The position numbers were made by a program, and so were the translations under genes. 64,000 bases of DNA from NCBI GenBank assembly GCA_034189165.1, contig JAXHVN010000024.1:1-64000 (forward strand), in the 5' to 3' direction. Below the pieces are notes generated by a model that saw nothing but the letters and a program-made list of their open reading frames with translations, ran no database searches and was not told the DNA's origin. The DNA comes from JAASSS01 sp021767745 (GTDB taxonomy: Bacteria > Pseudomonadota > Gammaproteobacteria > UBA5335). Shown here piece after piece: positions 1-15,207 of this stretch (its first letter is position 1; every line of letters begins with the position of its first letter).

Positions 1-797
1 CGGCCATCGCCGACGGCACGCTGATCGCTGCGCTGGCCCATGGCGAGCGCCAAAGCCGCTTCAACCCGCACGATGTGCAGACGAGCGCGCGCCGGGAGGG
101 CGATGCGTATCTCCTGGACGGCCAGAAGACCGTCGTGCCGGGAGCGCCCTGGGCCCAGAAGTTCATCGTCTCGGCGCGCACCGCCGGTGAGCGCTTCGAC
201 GCCGAGGGCATCGGCCTGTTCGTGGTCGATGCAGATGCCGCCGGCCTGCAGGTCGACAGCTACAGGACCGCCGATGGTGCGCGGGCGGGCAACGTGACGC
301 TGCAGCAGGTCCGGGTGCCGGCGAGCGCCGCGCTCGGTGATCCGGCGGCCGGACTGACGGCCCTCACGGCCGCACTGGATCTGGGCCTGGCGGCAGCCTG
401 TGGGGAGGCCCTCGGTGCGATGCAGGCGGTCTACCAGAGGACGCTGGACTACGTGAAGACCCGCAAGCAATTCGATGTGCCGATCGGCTCGTTCCAGGTC
501 ATCCAGCATCGCCTGGTCGACATGTTCACAGCTGTGGAGAGCAGTCGCTCGATGCTGACGATGCTGGCGGTGCGCTTCGCCGATCCGCAGGAGCGGGCCC
601 GGGCACTGACGGCGACCAAGGTGCACCTGGGCCAGAACGCGCGCTACGTGGCCCAGCAAGCCGTGCAGCTGCACGGCGGTATCGGCATGACCGAGGAGCT
701 GGACATCGGTCACTACTTCCGACGGCTGACGCTGTTCTGCCTGGCCTTCGGCAGCACCGACGAGCAGCTGGAAACCTACGCGGCCGAGCACATCTAG
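1..797 (+). CDS. Acyl-CoA dehydrogenase, C-terminal part (5' end outside window)
   Basis: The reading frame is open from base 3 and has no stop until 797, so the gene begins before the window. The visible part covers the middle beta domain and the C-terminal helical domain of an acyl-CoA dehydrogenase. The run YVKTRKQFDVPIGSFQVIQH and the later AVQLHGGIGMTEE are characteristic of the family, which oxidises acyl-CoA to 2-enoyl-CoA using FAD and passes electrons to an electron-transfer flavoprotein. The end of the protein closely resembles that of the product of 34681-35862, which belongs to a two-gene dehydrogenase pair. It may therefore be the second subunit of a similar heteromeric enzyme, but the partner gene is not in view. 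Substrate unknown. Confidence 0.9.
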   Translation, partial: AIADGTLIAALAHGERQSRFNPHDVQTSARREGDAYLLDGQKTVVPGAPWAQKFIVSARTAGERFDAEGIGLFVVDADAAGLQVDSYRTADGARAGNVTLQQVRVPASAALGDPAAGLTALTAALDLGLAAACGEALGAMQAVYQRTLDYVKTRKQFDVPIGSFQVIQHRLVDMFTAVESSRSMLTMLAVRFADPQERARALTATKVHLGQNARYVAQQAVQLHGGIGMTEELDIGHYFRRLTLFCLAFGSTDEQLETYAAEHI

Positions 798-826
798 TAC
801 GTCAGGCGGGTCCGCCGGTCCGACGC

Positions 827-853
827 GGCGGGCGATCTGCGTGATCGCCCGCC
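827..853. terminator. Hairpin between convergent genes
   Basis: A perfect 11-bp inverted repeat (827-837 pairing with 843-853, loop TGCGT) lies between the stop codons of the convergent acyl-CoA dehydrogenase and FAD oxidoreductase genes. There is no T-tract, so it may act as a weak bidirectional terminator or an mRNA 3'-end stabiliser. Confidence 0.5.
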
Positions 854-869
854 ATCCTGGCGCGCCAGA

Positions 870-2219
870 TCAGGCGGCAGCCTGTGCCAGTGTCGGTGCT
901 GGCGGCTGTGCCGCGGCCAGATCGATGCCATCGACACAGCGCTTGGCTGCCCGAAAGCAGTTCTCAAGCGAGGCGCCGGCGAGGTAATCGCCCGTCAGGG
1001 ACAGACCCGGCAGCAGACTCACCTCCCGTGCCAGCGCCTCGGCGAAGCCGGAGAAGTCCTCCGCATAGGCGCACAGGCCAGTCGTCAGGACCTTGCCTGC
1101 GAATCCCAGCCGTTGCTTGTCGCGCACTGGGATGTAGGGATCGAGCGCCCGTTCGCCCTCCAGCACCAGCCGTTCCACCGACGGTGCACTTGCCAGCAGC
1201 TCGCGGGCCCGCCGGCCGCTGAACGTGTAACGCACCCGGTTGCGATCGTCGATGCCATAGGCGCCGGCATTGCTCAACGGCGAATCCGCCGGAAATACCA
1301 GCGCCCGCACGTCGCGGGAGAACACGTCCCGGTCGTAGTCGGCGACGACGATGCCTACCGGGTAGTAGCGCACGTGTTGCAGCAGCTCGGCCACTGCGGG
1401 CGCGTGCGGCAGGAGGACCCTGGCGCTGACTGGCGCCGGCGTCGCCAGCACCACGTGATCGAACTGCCAGCGCTCCTGCGAGCCGTGGCGGGCGATGACG
1501 ACGCCGGTGGTGGCCCCATCGTCGGCGCGCTGGAGCTGCACGACCGGCGCCTGGGTATGCACCGTCACGCGCTGGGCGAAGTCGTGCAGCAACGGCCCCA
1601 CGCCCTCGCGCAGCTGTTCATAGCTGTCGAGCGCCGTACACAGGTTGGTGCCGAAGTTCGCCACCGGCACCTCCGCCGGTTCGGCGCCATTCATGCGCAG
1701 TACCAGCGGACGGGTGAAGCGCTCGGCAAAGCCGGGGCTGAACGCCTCGGTCAGCCGGGAGGCGCCCCAGCGACGGTGCAGGCGCTGCAGCCGGGGTCCG
1801 CCCAGGTCGCCCTCCGACCGATCGCGTCGCACGGCCTGCATCAGGCGCAGCAGGCGGTAGATGTCCCTGGGTGTCGCACCTCGGAGAAACCCCAGCATGC
1901 CCTGCACGCGACGGCTGCCGTCGAAGGTCTTGATCCGGCCGTCCTCGATCCGCGAGCTGTTCAGGCCGAAATGCTCGAATTGCTGATTGTTGATGTCACG
2001 CACGAACTCGCGGAAGAGCGAATAGTTCATGCCGATGTTTTTGCCGCCGAGCGAGATTTCCCGGCCGTTCAGCGTCGCCGTGGCCATACGGCCACCCAGG
2101 GTGGCCTCCGCTTCGAACAGGTCGACGCGCGCACCACGAAGCTGCAGATAATAGGCGGCGGCGATACCGGAGATTCCGCCGCCCACCACGGCGACGCGGG
2201 GTGCTGACTGTGTACTCAT
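870..2219 (-). CDS. FAD-dependent amine-oxidase-like oxidoreductase
   Basis: The 449-aa product starts with a dinucleotide-binding beta-alpha-beta fold (GGGISG, residues 13-18, with the acidic residue of LFEAE after it and GGR at the end of the FAD-binding segment). It ends with SLTGDYLAGASLENC, the usual C-terminal FAD signature of the protoporphyrinogen oxidase, phytoene desaturase and monoamine oxidase superfamily. No signal peptide or membrane segment is evident, so it is probably soluble. It starts 12 bases after the stop codon of the AfsA-like gene, with GGAG upstream of the ATG, so the two genes are almost certainly one operon. I infer that it oxidises or desaturates a product of that partner. 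The substrate cannot be read from sequence, and a heme, carotenoid or polyamine role is possible but unsupported by context. Confidence 0.8.
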   Translation of the reverse strand: MSTQSAPRVAVVGGGISGIAAAYYLQLRGARVDLFEAEATLGGRMATATLNGREISLGGKNIGMNYSLFREFVRDINNQQFEHFGLNSSRIEDGRIKTFDGSRRVQGMLGFLRGATPRDIYRLLRLMQAVRRDRSEGDLGGPRLQRLHRRWGASRLTEAFSPGFAERFTRPLVLRMNGAEPAEVPVANFGTNLCTALDSYEQLREGVGPLLHDFAQRVTVHTQAPVVQLQRADDGATTGVVIARHGSQERWQFDHVVLATPAPVSARVLLPHAPAVAELLQHVRYYPVGIVVADYDRDVFSRDVRALVFPADSPLSNAGAYGIDDRNRVRYTFSGRRARELLASAPSVERLVLEGERALDPYIPVRDKQRLGFAGKVLTTGLCAYAEDFSGFAEALAREVSLLPGLSLTGDYLAGASLENCFRAAKRCVDGIDLAAAQPPAPTLAQAAA

Positions 2220-2231
2220 GAGACAGCTCCG

Positions 2232-2777
2232 CTATCGTGCCCGCTCTTCCAGCTTCTTCATCAGGGCCCCGCTGAGAATGCTCAACGTGCCCTCGAAGCG
2301 CACCAGCTGCCGCTCCTTCTGCTGAAAATCGCCGCACAGCGTCATCGACTGCAGCGCATCGCGGCGGTAGCGGATGTCACTGACGGCCATGTGCGTGTAG
2401 ACCTCGTCGTCCACATTCGCCAGCGCCGTGAACTGCACACCGAAGCGGTCCAGGATGAAGGCGCTATCGAAGGGCACACCGTAGAACAGATGACAGATGG
2501 CGATGGCCAGCTGACGGCCGGCCTCGACGAAGTACATGCCGGGAACATGCGAGCGGTCATGCTCGAAGAAGAACGAGTGTTGCCGGTGCACCACCATGTG
2601 TCCGATGTAGCAGGTGGCATCCTCCGCGGCGGGCGCCTGCCAGACGCTGTCGTAGAGCAGGTTCTCTGGCTTTTGCTTGTGCACATGGCGTCGCTCGACC
2701 CGCCTTGGCGCCTCGGCCGGGGACGGTTGGGCTACGGCGAAACGGGCATCGGAAACGAGGGCTTCGACGGCTGACAT
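2232..2777 (-). CDS. AfsA-like hotdog-domain protein (gamma-butyrolactone synthase family)
   Basis: The 181-aa protein carries the two signatures of the AfsA hotdog domain. One is VHKQKPENLL at residues 32-41. The other is HSFFFEHDRSHVPGM at 67-81, followed by EAGRQ at 85-89. AfsA of Streptomyces joins a beta-keto acyl-ACP to a dihydroxyacetone phosphate unit, the first step of gamma-butyrolactone autoinducer synthesis, and has two such repeats in about 300 residues. Here there is a single repeat plus a short variable N-terminus. The gene leads an operon with the FAD oxidoreductase. A role in making a butyrolactone-like or other acyl-derived small molecule is inferred. Some single-domain relatives have no known function, so the reaction is open. 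Confidence 0.75.
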   Translation of the reverse strand: MSAVEALVSDARFAVAQPSPAEAPRRVERRHVHKQKPENLLYDSVWQAPAAEDATCYIGHMVVHRQHSFFFEHDRSHVPGMYFVEAGRQLAIAICHLFYGVPFDSAFILDRFGVQFTALANVDDEVYTHMAVSDIRYRRDALQSMTLCGDFQQKERQLVRFEGTLSILSGALMKKLEERAR

Positions 2778-2896
2778 AGGGACTCCCGGGGGGCGGCTCT
2801 GGTGTCGCGACTGTCGGCAATCGGCGACAGTCGCCTCTCATTCAAACCGGCGGGAAGTCGGCCGACCAATTGAAAATTCGATAGCTGTGGGCCCGG

Positions 2897-2926
2897 TTAA
2901 TAGACGCTCTCTATAAACGCTATTAG
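2897..2926. promoter_or_regulatory. AT-rich repeat element upstream of the AfsA-like operon
   Basis: Within an AT-rich patch about 120 bases upstream of the AfsA-like start codon, TAATAG (2898-2903) and CTATTA (2920-2925) form inverted arms. The direct near-repeats ATAGACGCT (2900-2908) and ATAAACGCT (2913-2921) lie 13 bases apart. This has the look of an operator or promoter region, but no regulator can be named. Confidence 0.35.
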
Positions 2927-2952
2927 ATTGATTTGACATGCCTTGCTAGGCA

Positions 2953-2972
2953 AAGGCGCCCGAAGGCGCCTT
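2953..2972 (-). terminator. Rho-independent terminator with TTCG tetraloop
   Basis: On the minus strand AAGGCGCC, a TTCG loop and GGCGCCTT form a perfect 8-bp hairpin, ending in a short TTT run. It lies 20 bases past the stop codon of the small secreted protein gene, whose transcript it should end. Confidence 0.7.
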
Positions 2973-2992
2973 CACTGTCGGAGATGCGCCGT

Positions 2993-3343
2993 TCAATCGG
3001 CGTTGCTGATCGCTTCCTGCGTTGCCTGTACGAGGTTGAGTGCGAACAGGTTCTTCAGGTATGCCGTGCGTGCAACGGACTCGCCGACATCGGTGGCGGA
3101 GGCTGCGATCTCATTGCCCTGATCGCTCAGAAAGTCACCGACGCCGTTAAGCACCTGGGTCGTTTCCTGCCAGAAATCCTGCTTGACGTCGTAGTAGACC
3201 TCGGCCGCGAACAGCGCGCCCTGTAGCCCCTGTCCCTCTACCGCAGCCAGTTGCTGCTCGGACATCGGCGCCAGCTCGGCGTGCACCAGGCCGCTGCACA
3301 GGCAGAGCCCTGTCAGGGTGGCGGTCGTCAAAACTCGTTTCAT
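2993..3343 (-). CDS. Small secreted protein with N-terminal 'PM.E..L..V.GQ' motif
   Basis: The chosen ATG at 3343 gives 116 aa. It is preceded by AAAGGAG at good spacing and begins directly with a signal peptide (MKRVLTTATLTG, then a cleavable VHA/E site). An upstream in-frame ATG would add 11 residues and lacks a ribosome site. The mature protein opens with LAPMSEQQLAAVEGQG, the short opening motif seen in several secreted proteobacterial proteins of unknown role. The rest is helical and rich in acidic residues and Gln, without Cys. A second secreted protein at 35930-36223 opens the same way. The gene has its own promoter and terminator. Function unknown. Confidence 0.65.
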   Translation of the reverse strand: MKRVLTTATLTGLCLCSGLVHAELAPMSEQQLAAVEGQGLQGALFAAEVYYDVKQDFWQETTQVLNGVGDFLSDQGNEIAASATDVGESVARTAYLKNLFALNLVQATQEAISNAD

Positions 3344-3392
3344 CGCGATACTCCTTTCGGATGACGCCGGAGACAATTTCCGGCTTCACCAT

Positions 3393-3422
3393 TAGATAAG
3401 CGCGCTTGTTGCATCAGCGCAA
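3393..3422 (-). promoter_or_regulatory. Candidate sigma70 promoter of the small secreted protein
   Basis: On the minus strand TTGCGC (3422-3417) and TATCTA (3398-3393) are separated by 18 bases and lie about 50 bases upstream of the start codon. The -35 region sits in a small inverted repeat, GTTGC-6-GCAAC. Confidence 0.4.
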
Positions 3423-3545
3423 CGTCTTGCCGGTGTTTGCAGCTTCAGCGCAACAAGAACAGCGGCAGGCGGTTGCACTACACTCTCGCCGGCGTCGCGC
3501 GGCGGCGCGTTCGATTCGAAAGAGCAGCATCCTCAAGGAGTAGAC

Positions 3546-3950
3546 ATGTCAGCTTCAGCTTTCGCGGTGACCGGCTTTGCCGCCTGGACGATCTTCCTGC
3601 TCGTGCTGGTGGTGGTCATGCGCACCATAACCACGGCCGCCACCGGCAAGCAGCTCAACGCCTACAGCCCCGGCGGCGAGGACCTCAGCCCGCTCGGCCA
3701 GCGCATCACGCGCGCGCACCTGAATTGCGTCGAGAACCTGCCGGTGTTCGCGGCGATCATCCTCGGCGCGGCGGCGAGCGATCAGCTCGGTGTGACCGAC
3801 GGACTGGCCATGTGGGTGTTGTACGCACGTATCGCCCAGTCGGTCGTGCATGTCATCTCGACCGCGCCGCTCATGGTCACCATCCGGGGTACCTTGTTGC
3901 TGGTGCAGCTCGGCCTGCTGGGCTGGATGATCTTCCAGTTGCTGACCTGA
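3546..3950 (+). CDS. MAPEG-family membrane protein
   Basis: This 134-aa protein has about four hydrophobic segments and the features of the MAPEG family (membrane-associated proteins in eicosanoid and glutathione metabolism). These include an Arg and Asn-rich cytoplasmic turn after helix 1 and helix 2 with RAHLNCVENLPVFA, where Glu and Asn belong to the family's conserved HxNxxE pattern. MAPEG proteins are inner-membrane trimers, some with glutathione transferase activity, but bacterial members such as this are mostly uncharacterised. AAGGAG stands 5 bases before the ATG. It lies just upstream of the glycogen operon on the same strand, but nothing ties it to that pathway. A second MAPEG protein is at 44598-44975. 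Confidence 0.8.
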   Translation: MSASAFAVTGFAAWTIFLLVLVVVMRTITTAATGKQLNAYSPGGEDLSPLGQRITRAHLNCVENLPVFAAIILGAAASDQLGVTDGLAMWVLYARIAQSVVHVISTAPLMVTIRGTLLLVQLGLLGWMIFQLLT

Positions 3951-4074
3951 CGCCGTGCCGCCGCCGCGTGCACCACGCGGCGGCGGCAGGTCGGTCACGG
4001 AACCGGCTGCTGCCCGCCTGGTCGACAAACAAGGAGATCTTGTCGCACGCACACGCCTTGGCGAAGGAGGGCGC

Positions 4075-7392
<3,318 letters not shown>

Positions 7393-7426
7393 AGGCCCGT
7401 CGCCGCCCCTTCAACGGATTGTTTGC

Positions 7427-10704
<3,278 letters not shown>

Positions 10705-10708
<4 letters not shown>

Positions 10709-12945
10709 CCGACACGCCAGCAACCGGAGCGCTCGCCGCCTCGGTCCGTCGCGACGATTCGCTGACGCCGGAGATGGTGCGCGCCCTGCTCCATGCCGAC
10801 CACACCGATCCCTTCGCCGTGCTGGGCATGCATGCCGACAGCGGCAGCGTGACGATTCGTGTACTGCAGCCCGGCGCGAGCCGGGTGCGTGTGCAGGAGC
10901 GGCGCAGCGGCGAGATCGTCGCCGAGCTGCCCCGCATGCACGCCGAGGGCCTGTTCGCCGGCCGGCTTGGGCTCGAGGCGCCGTTCGACTACCGACTGGA
11001 GGTAACGTGGGGCGAGCAGATCGAAATCATCGAGGATCCCTATGCCTTCGGGCCCGTGCTGGGTGAACTGGACATCCACCTGCTGGCGGAGGGTCGTCAT
11101 CTGCAGCTGTACCGGGTGCTCGGGGCCCATCCACGCGTGCACGAGGGGGTGGCCGGCGTCAGCTTCGCGGTCTGGGCACCGAATGCGCGTCGTGTCAGCT
11201 TGGTCGGTGATTTCAACGACTGGGACGGCCGCCGGCACGTGCTGCGGCGGCGCCAGGAGATCGGCATCTGGGAGATCTTCATTCCCGGCCTCGCCGCCGG
11301 TGCACTGTACAAGTACGAGATACTCGGACCGGATGGGCACCGCCTGCCGCTGAAGGCCGACCCTGTGGCCTTCGCCGCTCAGCGGCCGCCGGAAACCGCC
11401 TCCCGTGTCCATGGCTTGGTGCACCACGAATGGCAGGACGCGGCCTGGATGAAGACCCGGGCCGAGCGCGACCTGCGGGCCGAGCCGATGAGCATCTACG
11501 AGGTGCACCTGGGCAGCTGGCGGCGCGAGCTCGGCGAGGGCGGCCGCTATCTCACCTATCGGGAGCTGGCCGAGCAGCTGGTGCCCTATGTGAAGGAGCT
11601 CGGCTTCACCCACATCGAGCTGATGCCGGTCTCGGAATACCCCTTCGACGGCTCCTGGGGCTACCAACCCACGGGTATGTATGCGGCGACCAGCCGCTTC
11701 GGTGAGCCCGAGGATCTGGCCTACCTGATCGATCGCTGCCATCAGGCCGGCATCGGGGTGCTGATCGACTGGGTACCGGGCCATTTTCCGGCCGATCCGC
11801 ACGGACTCGGCCTGTTCGACGGCACGCACCTCTACGAGCATGCCGACCCCCGTCAGGGTTTCCACCAGGATTGGAACACGCTGATCTACAACTACGGCCG
11901 CAACGAGGTCCGCAACTTCCTCGTCGCCAATGCGCTGTTCTGGCTCGATCAGTACCACATCGACGGCCTGCGCGTGGACGCCGTCGCTTCCATGCTCTAC
12001 CTCGACTACAGCCGCAACGCCGGCGAATGGGTGCCGAACCGCTACGGCGGCCGGGAGAATCTCGAGGCGATCGACTTCCTCAAGGAAACCAACGAGCTGG
12101 TGTTCGGCAGCTTCCCTGGCGCAACCACCATCGCCGAGGAATCCACCGCCTGGCCGGCCGTCTCGCGGCCGACCTACGCCGGCGGGCTGGGCTTTGGCTT
12201 CAAGTGGAACATGGGCTGGATGCACGACACGCTGGAGTTCGTCCGCCACGACCCGGTCTACCGGCGTCATCACTACCACCAGCTGACCTTCGGCCTGGTC
12301 TATGCCTTCAGCGAAAACTTCGTGCTGCCGCTCTCGCACGACGAGGTGGTGCACGGCAAGGGCTCGCTGATCGGCAAGCAGCCGGGTGATCGCTGGCAGC
12401 GCTTCGCCAGCCTGCGGTCCTACTACGGCTTCATGTTCACCCACCCGGGCAAGAAGCTGCTGTTCATGGGCGCCGAGCTGGCGCAGGAGCGGGAGTGGAA
12501 CCACGACCGCGGACTGGATTGGCACCTGCTGGACGACGACCTGCATCGCGGCGTGCAGCGGCTGATCCGCGACCTCAACCACCTCTATGCTGCCGATCCG
12601 GCGCTGCACCGGCTGGATTGCGAGGCCGAGGGCTTCGAGTGGATCGAGGCGAGCGATCCGGACAACACCGTGCTCGCCTACGTGCGCCGGGCCGAGGCCG
12701 GCGGCCTGCCCACGGTGATCGTCTGCAACTTCACGCCGATCGTGCGGCGGGGCTATCGTCTGGGCGTGCCGGTGGCGGGACGCTATCGCGAACGACTCAA
12801 TACCGACGGCGCTGATTACGGCGGCAGCAATGTCGGCAACGGGGGCGGCATCGAGACCGAGGCGGTGGCCTGGCATGGTCGACAGCAGTCGCTGTGTCTG
12901 ACGCTGCCGCCGCTGGCCACGCTGGTGCTCACGGCCGAACCCTGA
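10705..12945 (+). CDS. glgB: 1,4-alpha-glucan branching enzyme
   Basis: The 746-aa product cuts an alpha-1,4-glucan chain and re-attaches it by an alpha-1,6 bond. It has the N-terminal carbohydrate-binding domains (DPFAVLGMH and FAVWAPNARRVSLVGDFNDW) and a GH13 barrel. Catalytic residues are Asp425 (GLRVDAVAS), Glu478 (IAEESTAWP) and Asp546 (LSHDE). It ends with the all-beta C-terminal domain. The ATG is inside an ATGA overlap with the treS-mak stop and has CGGAGG in front of it. An upstream in-frame extension runs inside treS-mak and is not protein-like. As third gene of the operon it branches the linear glucan built by GlgE. Confidence 0.96.
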
Positions 12946-12952
12946 AGACGCC

Positions 12953-12971
12953 GGGCGCCGCGCTGGCGCCC
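12953..12971. terminator. Hairpin after glgB
   Basis: GGGCGCC and GGCGCCC pair around a 5-base loop between the convergent glgB and Gly/Met-rich genes. There is no T-tract. It is probably a weak terminator for either strand. Confidence 0.4.
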
Positions 12972-12982
12972 AGCCGATTGGC

Positions 12983-13879
12983 TCAGAACCCCGCCGGGCC
13001 CGCCATGCCGGCGCCCGTGGGGCCAGCGCCACGCGACGCGCCGCCGAGGCCAGACATGCCGCTCATGCCCATGCCGGACATGCCGCCCATCATGCCCATG
13101 CCGCCGAGGCCGCCACCGAGACCGGCCCCACCGCCCGCCGGACCACCGAGGGCGGCACCCGGGCCGGCCATCGCGCCAGCGCCGGCCGGCTGGGCGGCCG
13201 GGCCGCCCATGGCCCCGGACATGCCGGGCTGGAAGGTGTAGAAGGCATCATTCGGACTGCGGCCCATGCTGCCCGGGCCGCCCAGGCTGCCACCGGCCAT
13301 CGCCGCCATGCCGCCGGCACCCATCATCCCGCCTGCGCCACCTGGGCCGTTCTGGCCGCTGCGCCCCATGCCGCTGCCGGCCGCGAAGTCGCCCGGGCCC
13401 ATGCCGCCCATGCGCTGGACGGCGCCGCCGCCAGCACCGGGCCGATCGGCACCGAATGGCGTACCCTGGCCGCCGCCGGCGCGTCCGGGTACCTGGGGCC
13501 CGGCGCCCATGCCCATGGCCGCCGGATCGAAGCCCCCGCTGGCTCCCATATCCATCGACATGCCGCCGCCCATACCGCCCATGCCACCGGCCATGGCGGC
13601 TGGATCCATGTCACCCATGGCCGCCTCGGGCGGCATGCCGCCCTGCGGGCCAGCTCCGGGCGGCATGGCACCGGGAGACATGGCCCCCGGTGGTATCCCG
13701 GCGGCGCGGGGATCGCCGCCTTGGGGACGGCGCGCGGGCGCCGGCGCGGGCGGGCGCTCCCGCATCGCGCCGCCGCCGCCCCCGCCCATGCCCGGGATGA
13801 GCTGGGCATGGGCTACCGGGCCGGCCATCGCCAGTGCGAGGGCGGTGCAGGTGCCCAGCCGGATGAGCGATCGAAACAT
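12983..13879 (-). CDS. Gly/Met-rich low-complexity secreted protein
   Basis: The ATG at 13879, preceded by AGGAG, gives 298 aa beginning with a clear signal peptide (MFRSLIRLGTCTALALA, cleavage after AHA). The mature chain is almost entirely Gly, Met, Ala and Pro with many GGM, GMG and PGAM units and no Cys. The composition fits a disordered or fibrous periplasmic or surface protein. Met clusters can bind Cu(I) or resist oxidants, but no defined metal-binding motif is visible, so that is only a suggestion. It stands alone, divergent from the sugar dehydrogenase. I recognise no named family. The gene is real judging by its ribosome site, signal peptide and stop, although low complexity makes coding statistics unreliable. 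Confidence 0.65.
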   Translation of the reverse strand: MFRSLIRLGTCTALALAMAGPVAHAQLIPGMGGGGGGAMRERPPAPAPARRPQGGDPRAAGIPPGAMSPGAMPPGAGPQGGMPPEAAMGDMDPAAMAGGMGGMGGGMSMDMGASGGFDPAAMGMGAGPQVPGRAGGGQGTPFGADRPGAGGGAVQRMGGMGPGDFAAGSGMGRSGQNGPGGAGGMMGAGGMAAMAGGSLGGPGSMGRSPNDAFYTFQPGMSGAMGGPAAQPAGAGAMAGPGAALGGPAGGGAGLGGGLGGMGMMGGMSGMGMSGMSGLGGASRGAGPTGAGMAGPAGF

Positions 13880-13992
13880 GCTGTTGCTCCTATGCGCGGG
13901 GGTCGAGCCGGCCGCGATCTGAACCACTCGCCCAGGCCGGAGTCGTACCGGCATCGGACGCAGATGACGTCCGCAGTGTAGCGGAGCCGCGA

Positions 13993-15207
13993 ATGCGGGG
14001 CAGCGTGGGAATGTGGCGGAGCGGCGTGCGGATGGCGACGGCGGTAGCGGCGCTCGGTGTCGCCGGGGCCGCTCTCGGCGGGGTGACGGACGTGGAGATC
14101 GTCTCGCACGTCTACAAGCCGGCAGCGCTGGCGCCCACGCCGGCGCGGCTGGCGCAGCTCTCGCTGCCAGCGGGCTTCGCCGTCGCGCCCTTCGCCCGCG
14201 ACGTCAGCGGGGCGCGGATGCTGGCCATTGGTCCGGATGGCCGGGTGCTGGTAACTCAGCGCGAGCAGGGCCAGGTGATGGCGCTGCGCGACAGTGACGG
14301 CGACGGTGTGGCCGATAGCCGCGAGGTGGTAGTTCGACTGCCGGCGGTGCACGGCATCGCAGTCGATGGGCGGCAGGTTTATCTGGCCACCGTGGATACC
14401 GTCTATCGTCTGCCGATCGATGCGCAGGGCGCGTTCGGCGAGCCGGTTCCGGTACAGCGTGATCTGCCCGATGGGGGCCAGCATGCCAATCGTACGCTCG
14501 CCATCGGCCCGGACGGCGCGCTGTACCTCACCGTCGGCAGCACCTGCAACGCCTGTCGGGAGACCGATGAGGAGAGCGCGACGATGCTGCGCGCCATGCC
14601 GCCCGATGGTGAGCGGCAGGTGTTCGCCTCGGGCCTGCGCAATACCCTCGGCTTCGACTGGTCACCCGTCAGCGATGAACTCTACGGCTTCGATCACGGC
14701 ATCGACTGGCTGGGCGATGACGCGCAGCCCGAGGAGTTCAATCGGCTAGAGCAGGGGGCGCGCTACGGCTGGCCGTATGTCTATGCCGACGGCCAGATCA
14801 ACCCGCAGGATGAGCCGCCTGGGACGACGGCGCAGGCCTGGGCCGCGCAGTCGGTGGCACCGGTGCTGACCTACGATGCGCACGCGGCGCCGATGCAGAT
14901 GCAGTTCTACCGCGGCGAGCAGTTTCCGGCGGACTATCGCGGTGATGCCTTCGTTGCCCTGCGGGGCTCGTGGAACCGCAAGCCGCCCAGCGGTTACGAG
15001 ATTGCCCGCGTGGTCTTCGACGAGGTGGGCCAGCCACAGCGGATCGAGCCCTTCCTCACCGGCCTGCTGCAGGCGCAGCCGGATGGAAGCTGGGCCCATA
15101 TCGGCCGGCCGGTCGGACTGGTTTTTCTGCCGGACGGCTCGATGCTGTTCGGCGATGACGTCAACGGCGTGATTTATCGCGTCGGCTATCAGGAGAGCGA
15201 GAGATGA
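13993..15207 (+). CDS. PQQ-type soluble sugar dehydrogenase / sorbosone dehydrogenase-like protein
   Basis: The 404-aa protein has an N-terminal signal segment (MATAVAALGVAGAALGG, after a short basic start) and a beta-propeller built from repeats such as LAIGPDGRVLVT and LAIGPDGALYLTVGSTCNAC. It also has the conserved ASGLRNTLGFDW and QGARYGWPYVY blocks of the glucose/sorbosone dehydrogenase family. Family members oxidise sugars or aldehydes in the periplasm with bound pyrroloquinoline quinone, but many have no proven substrate or cofactor. No PQQ synthesis genes lie in the window. The two Cys of CNAC could form a disulfide or bind metal and recur in relatives. Its stop codon overlaps the CsbD start. 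Confidence 0.82.
   Translation: MRGSVGMWRSGVRMATAVAALGVAGAALGGVTDVEIVSHVYKPAALAPTPARLAQLSLPAGFAVAPFARDVSGARMLAIGPDGRVLVTQREQGQVMALRDSDGDGVADSREVVVRLPAVHGIAVDGRQVYLATVDTVYRLPIDAQGAFGEPVPVQRDLPDGGQHANRTLAIGPDGALYLTVGSTCNACRETDEESATMLRAMPPDGERQVFASGLRNTLGFDWSPVSDELYGFDHGIDWLGDDAQPEEFNRLEQGARYGWPYVYADGQINPQDEPPGTTAQAWAAQSVAPVLTYDAHAAPMQMQFYRGEQFPADYRGDAFVALRGSWNRKPPSGYEIARVVFDEVGQPQRIEPFLTGLLQAQPDGSWAHIGRPVGLVFLPDGSMLFGDDVNGVIYRVGYQESER

Noticed and set aside
13000..13800. Regularly repeated GGCATG/ATGCCGCC-like units, CRISPR-like at first sight
   Set aside because: Units are imperfect and irregular, and follow the Gly-Met codons of the secreted protein.
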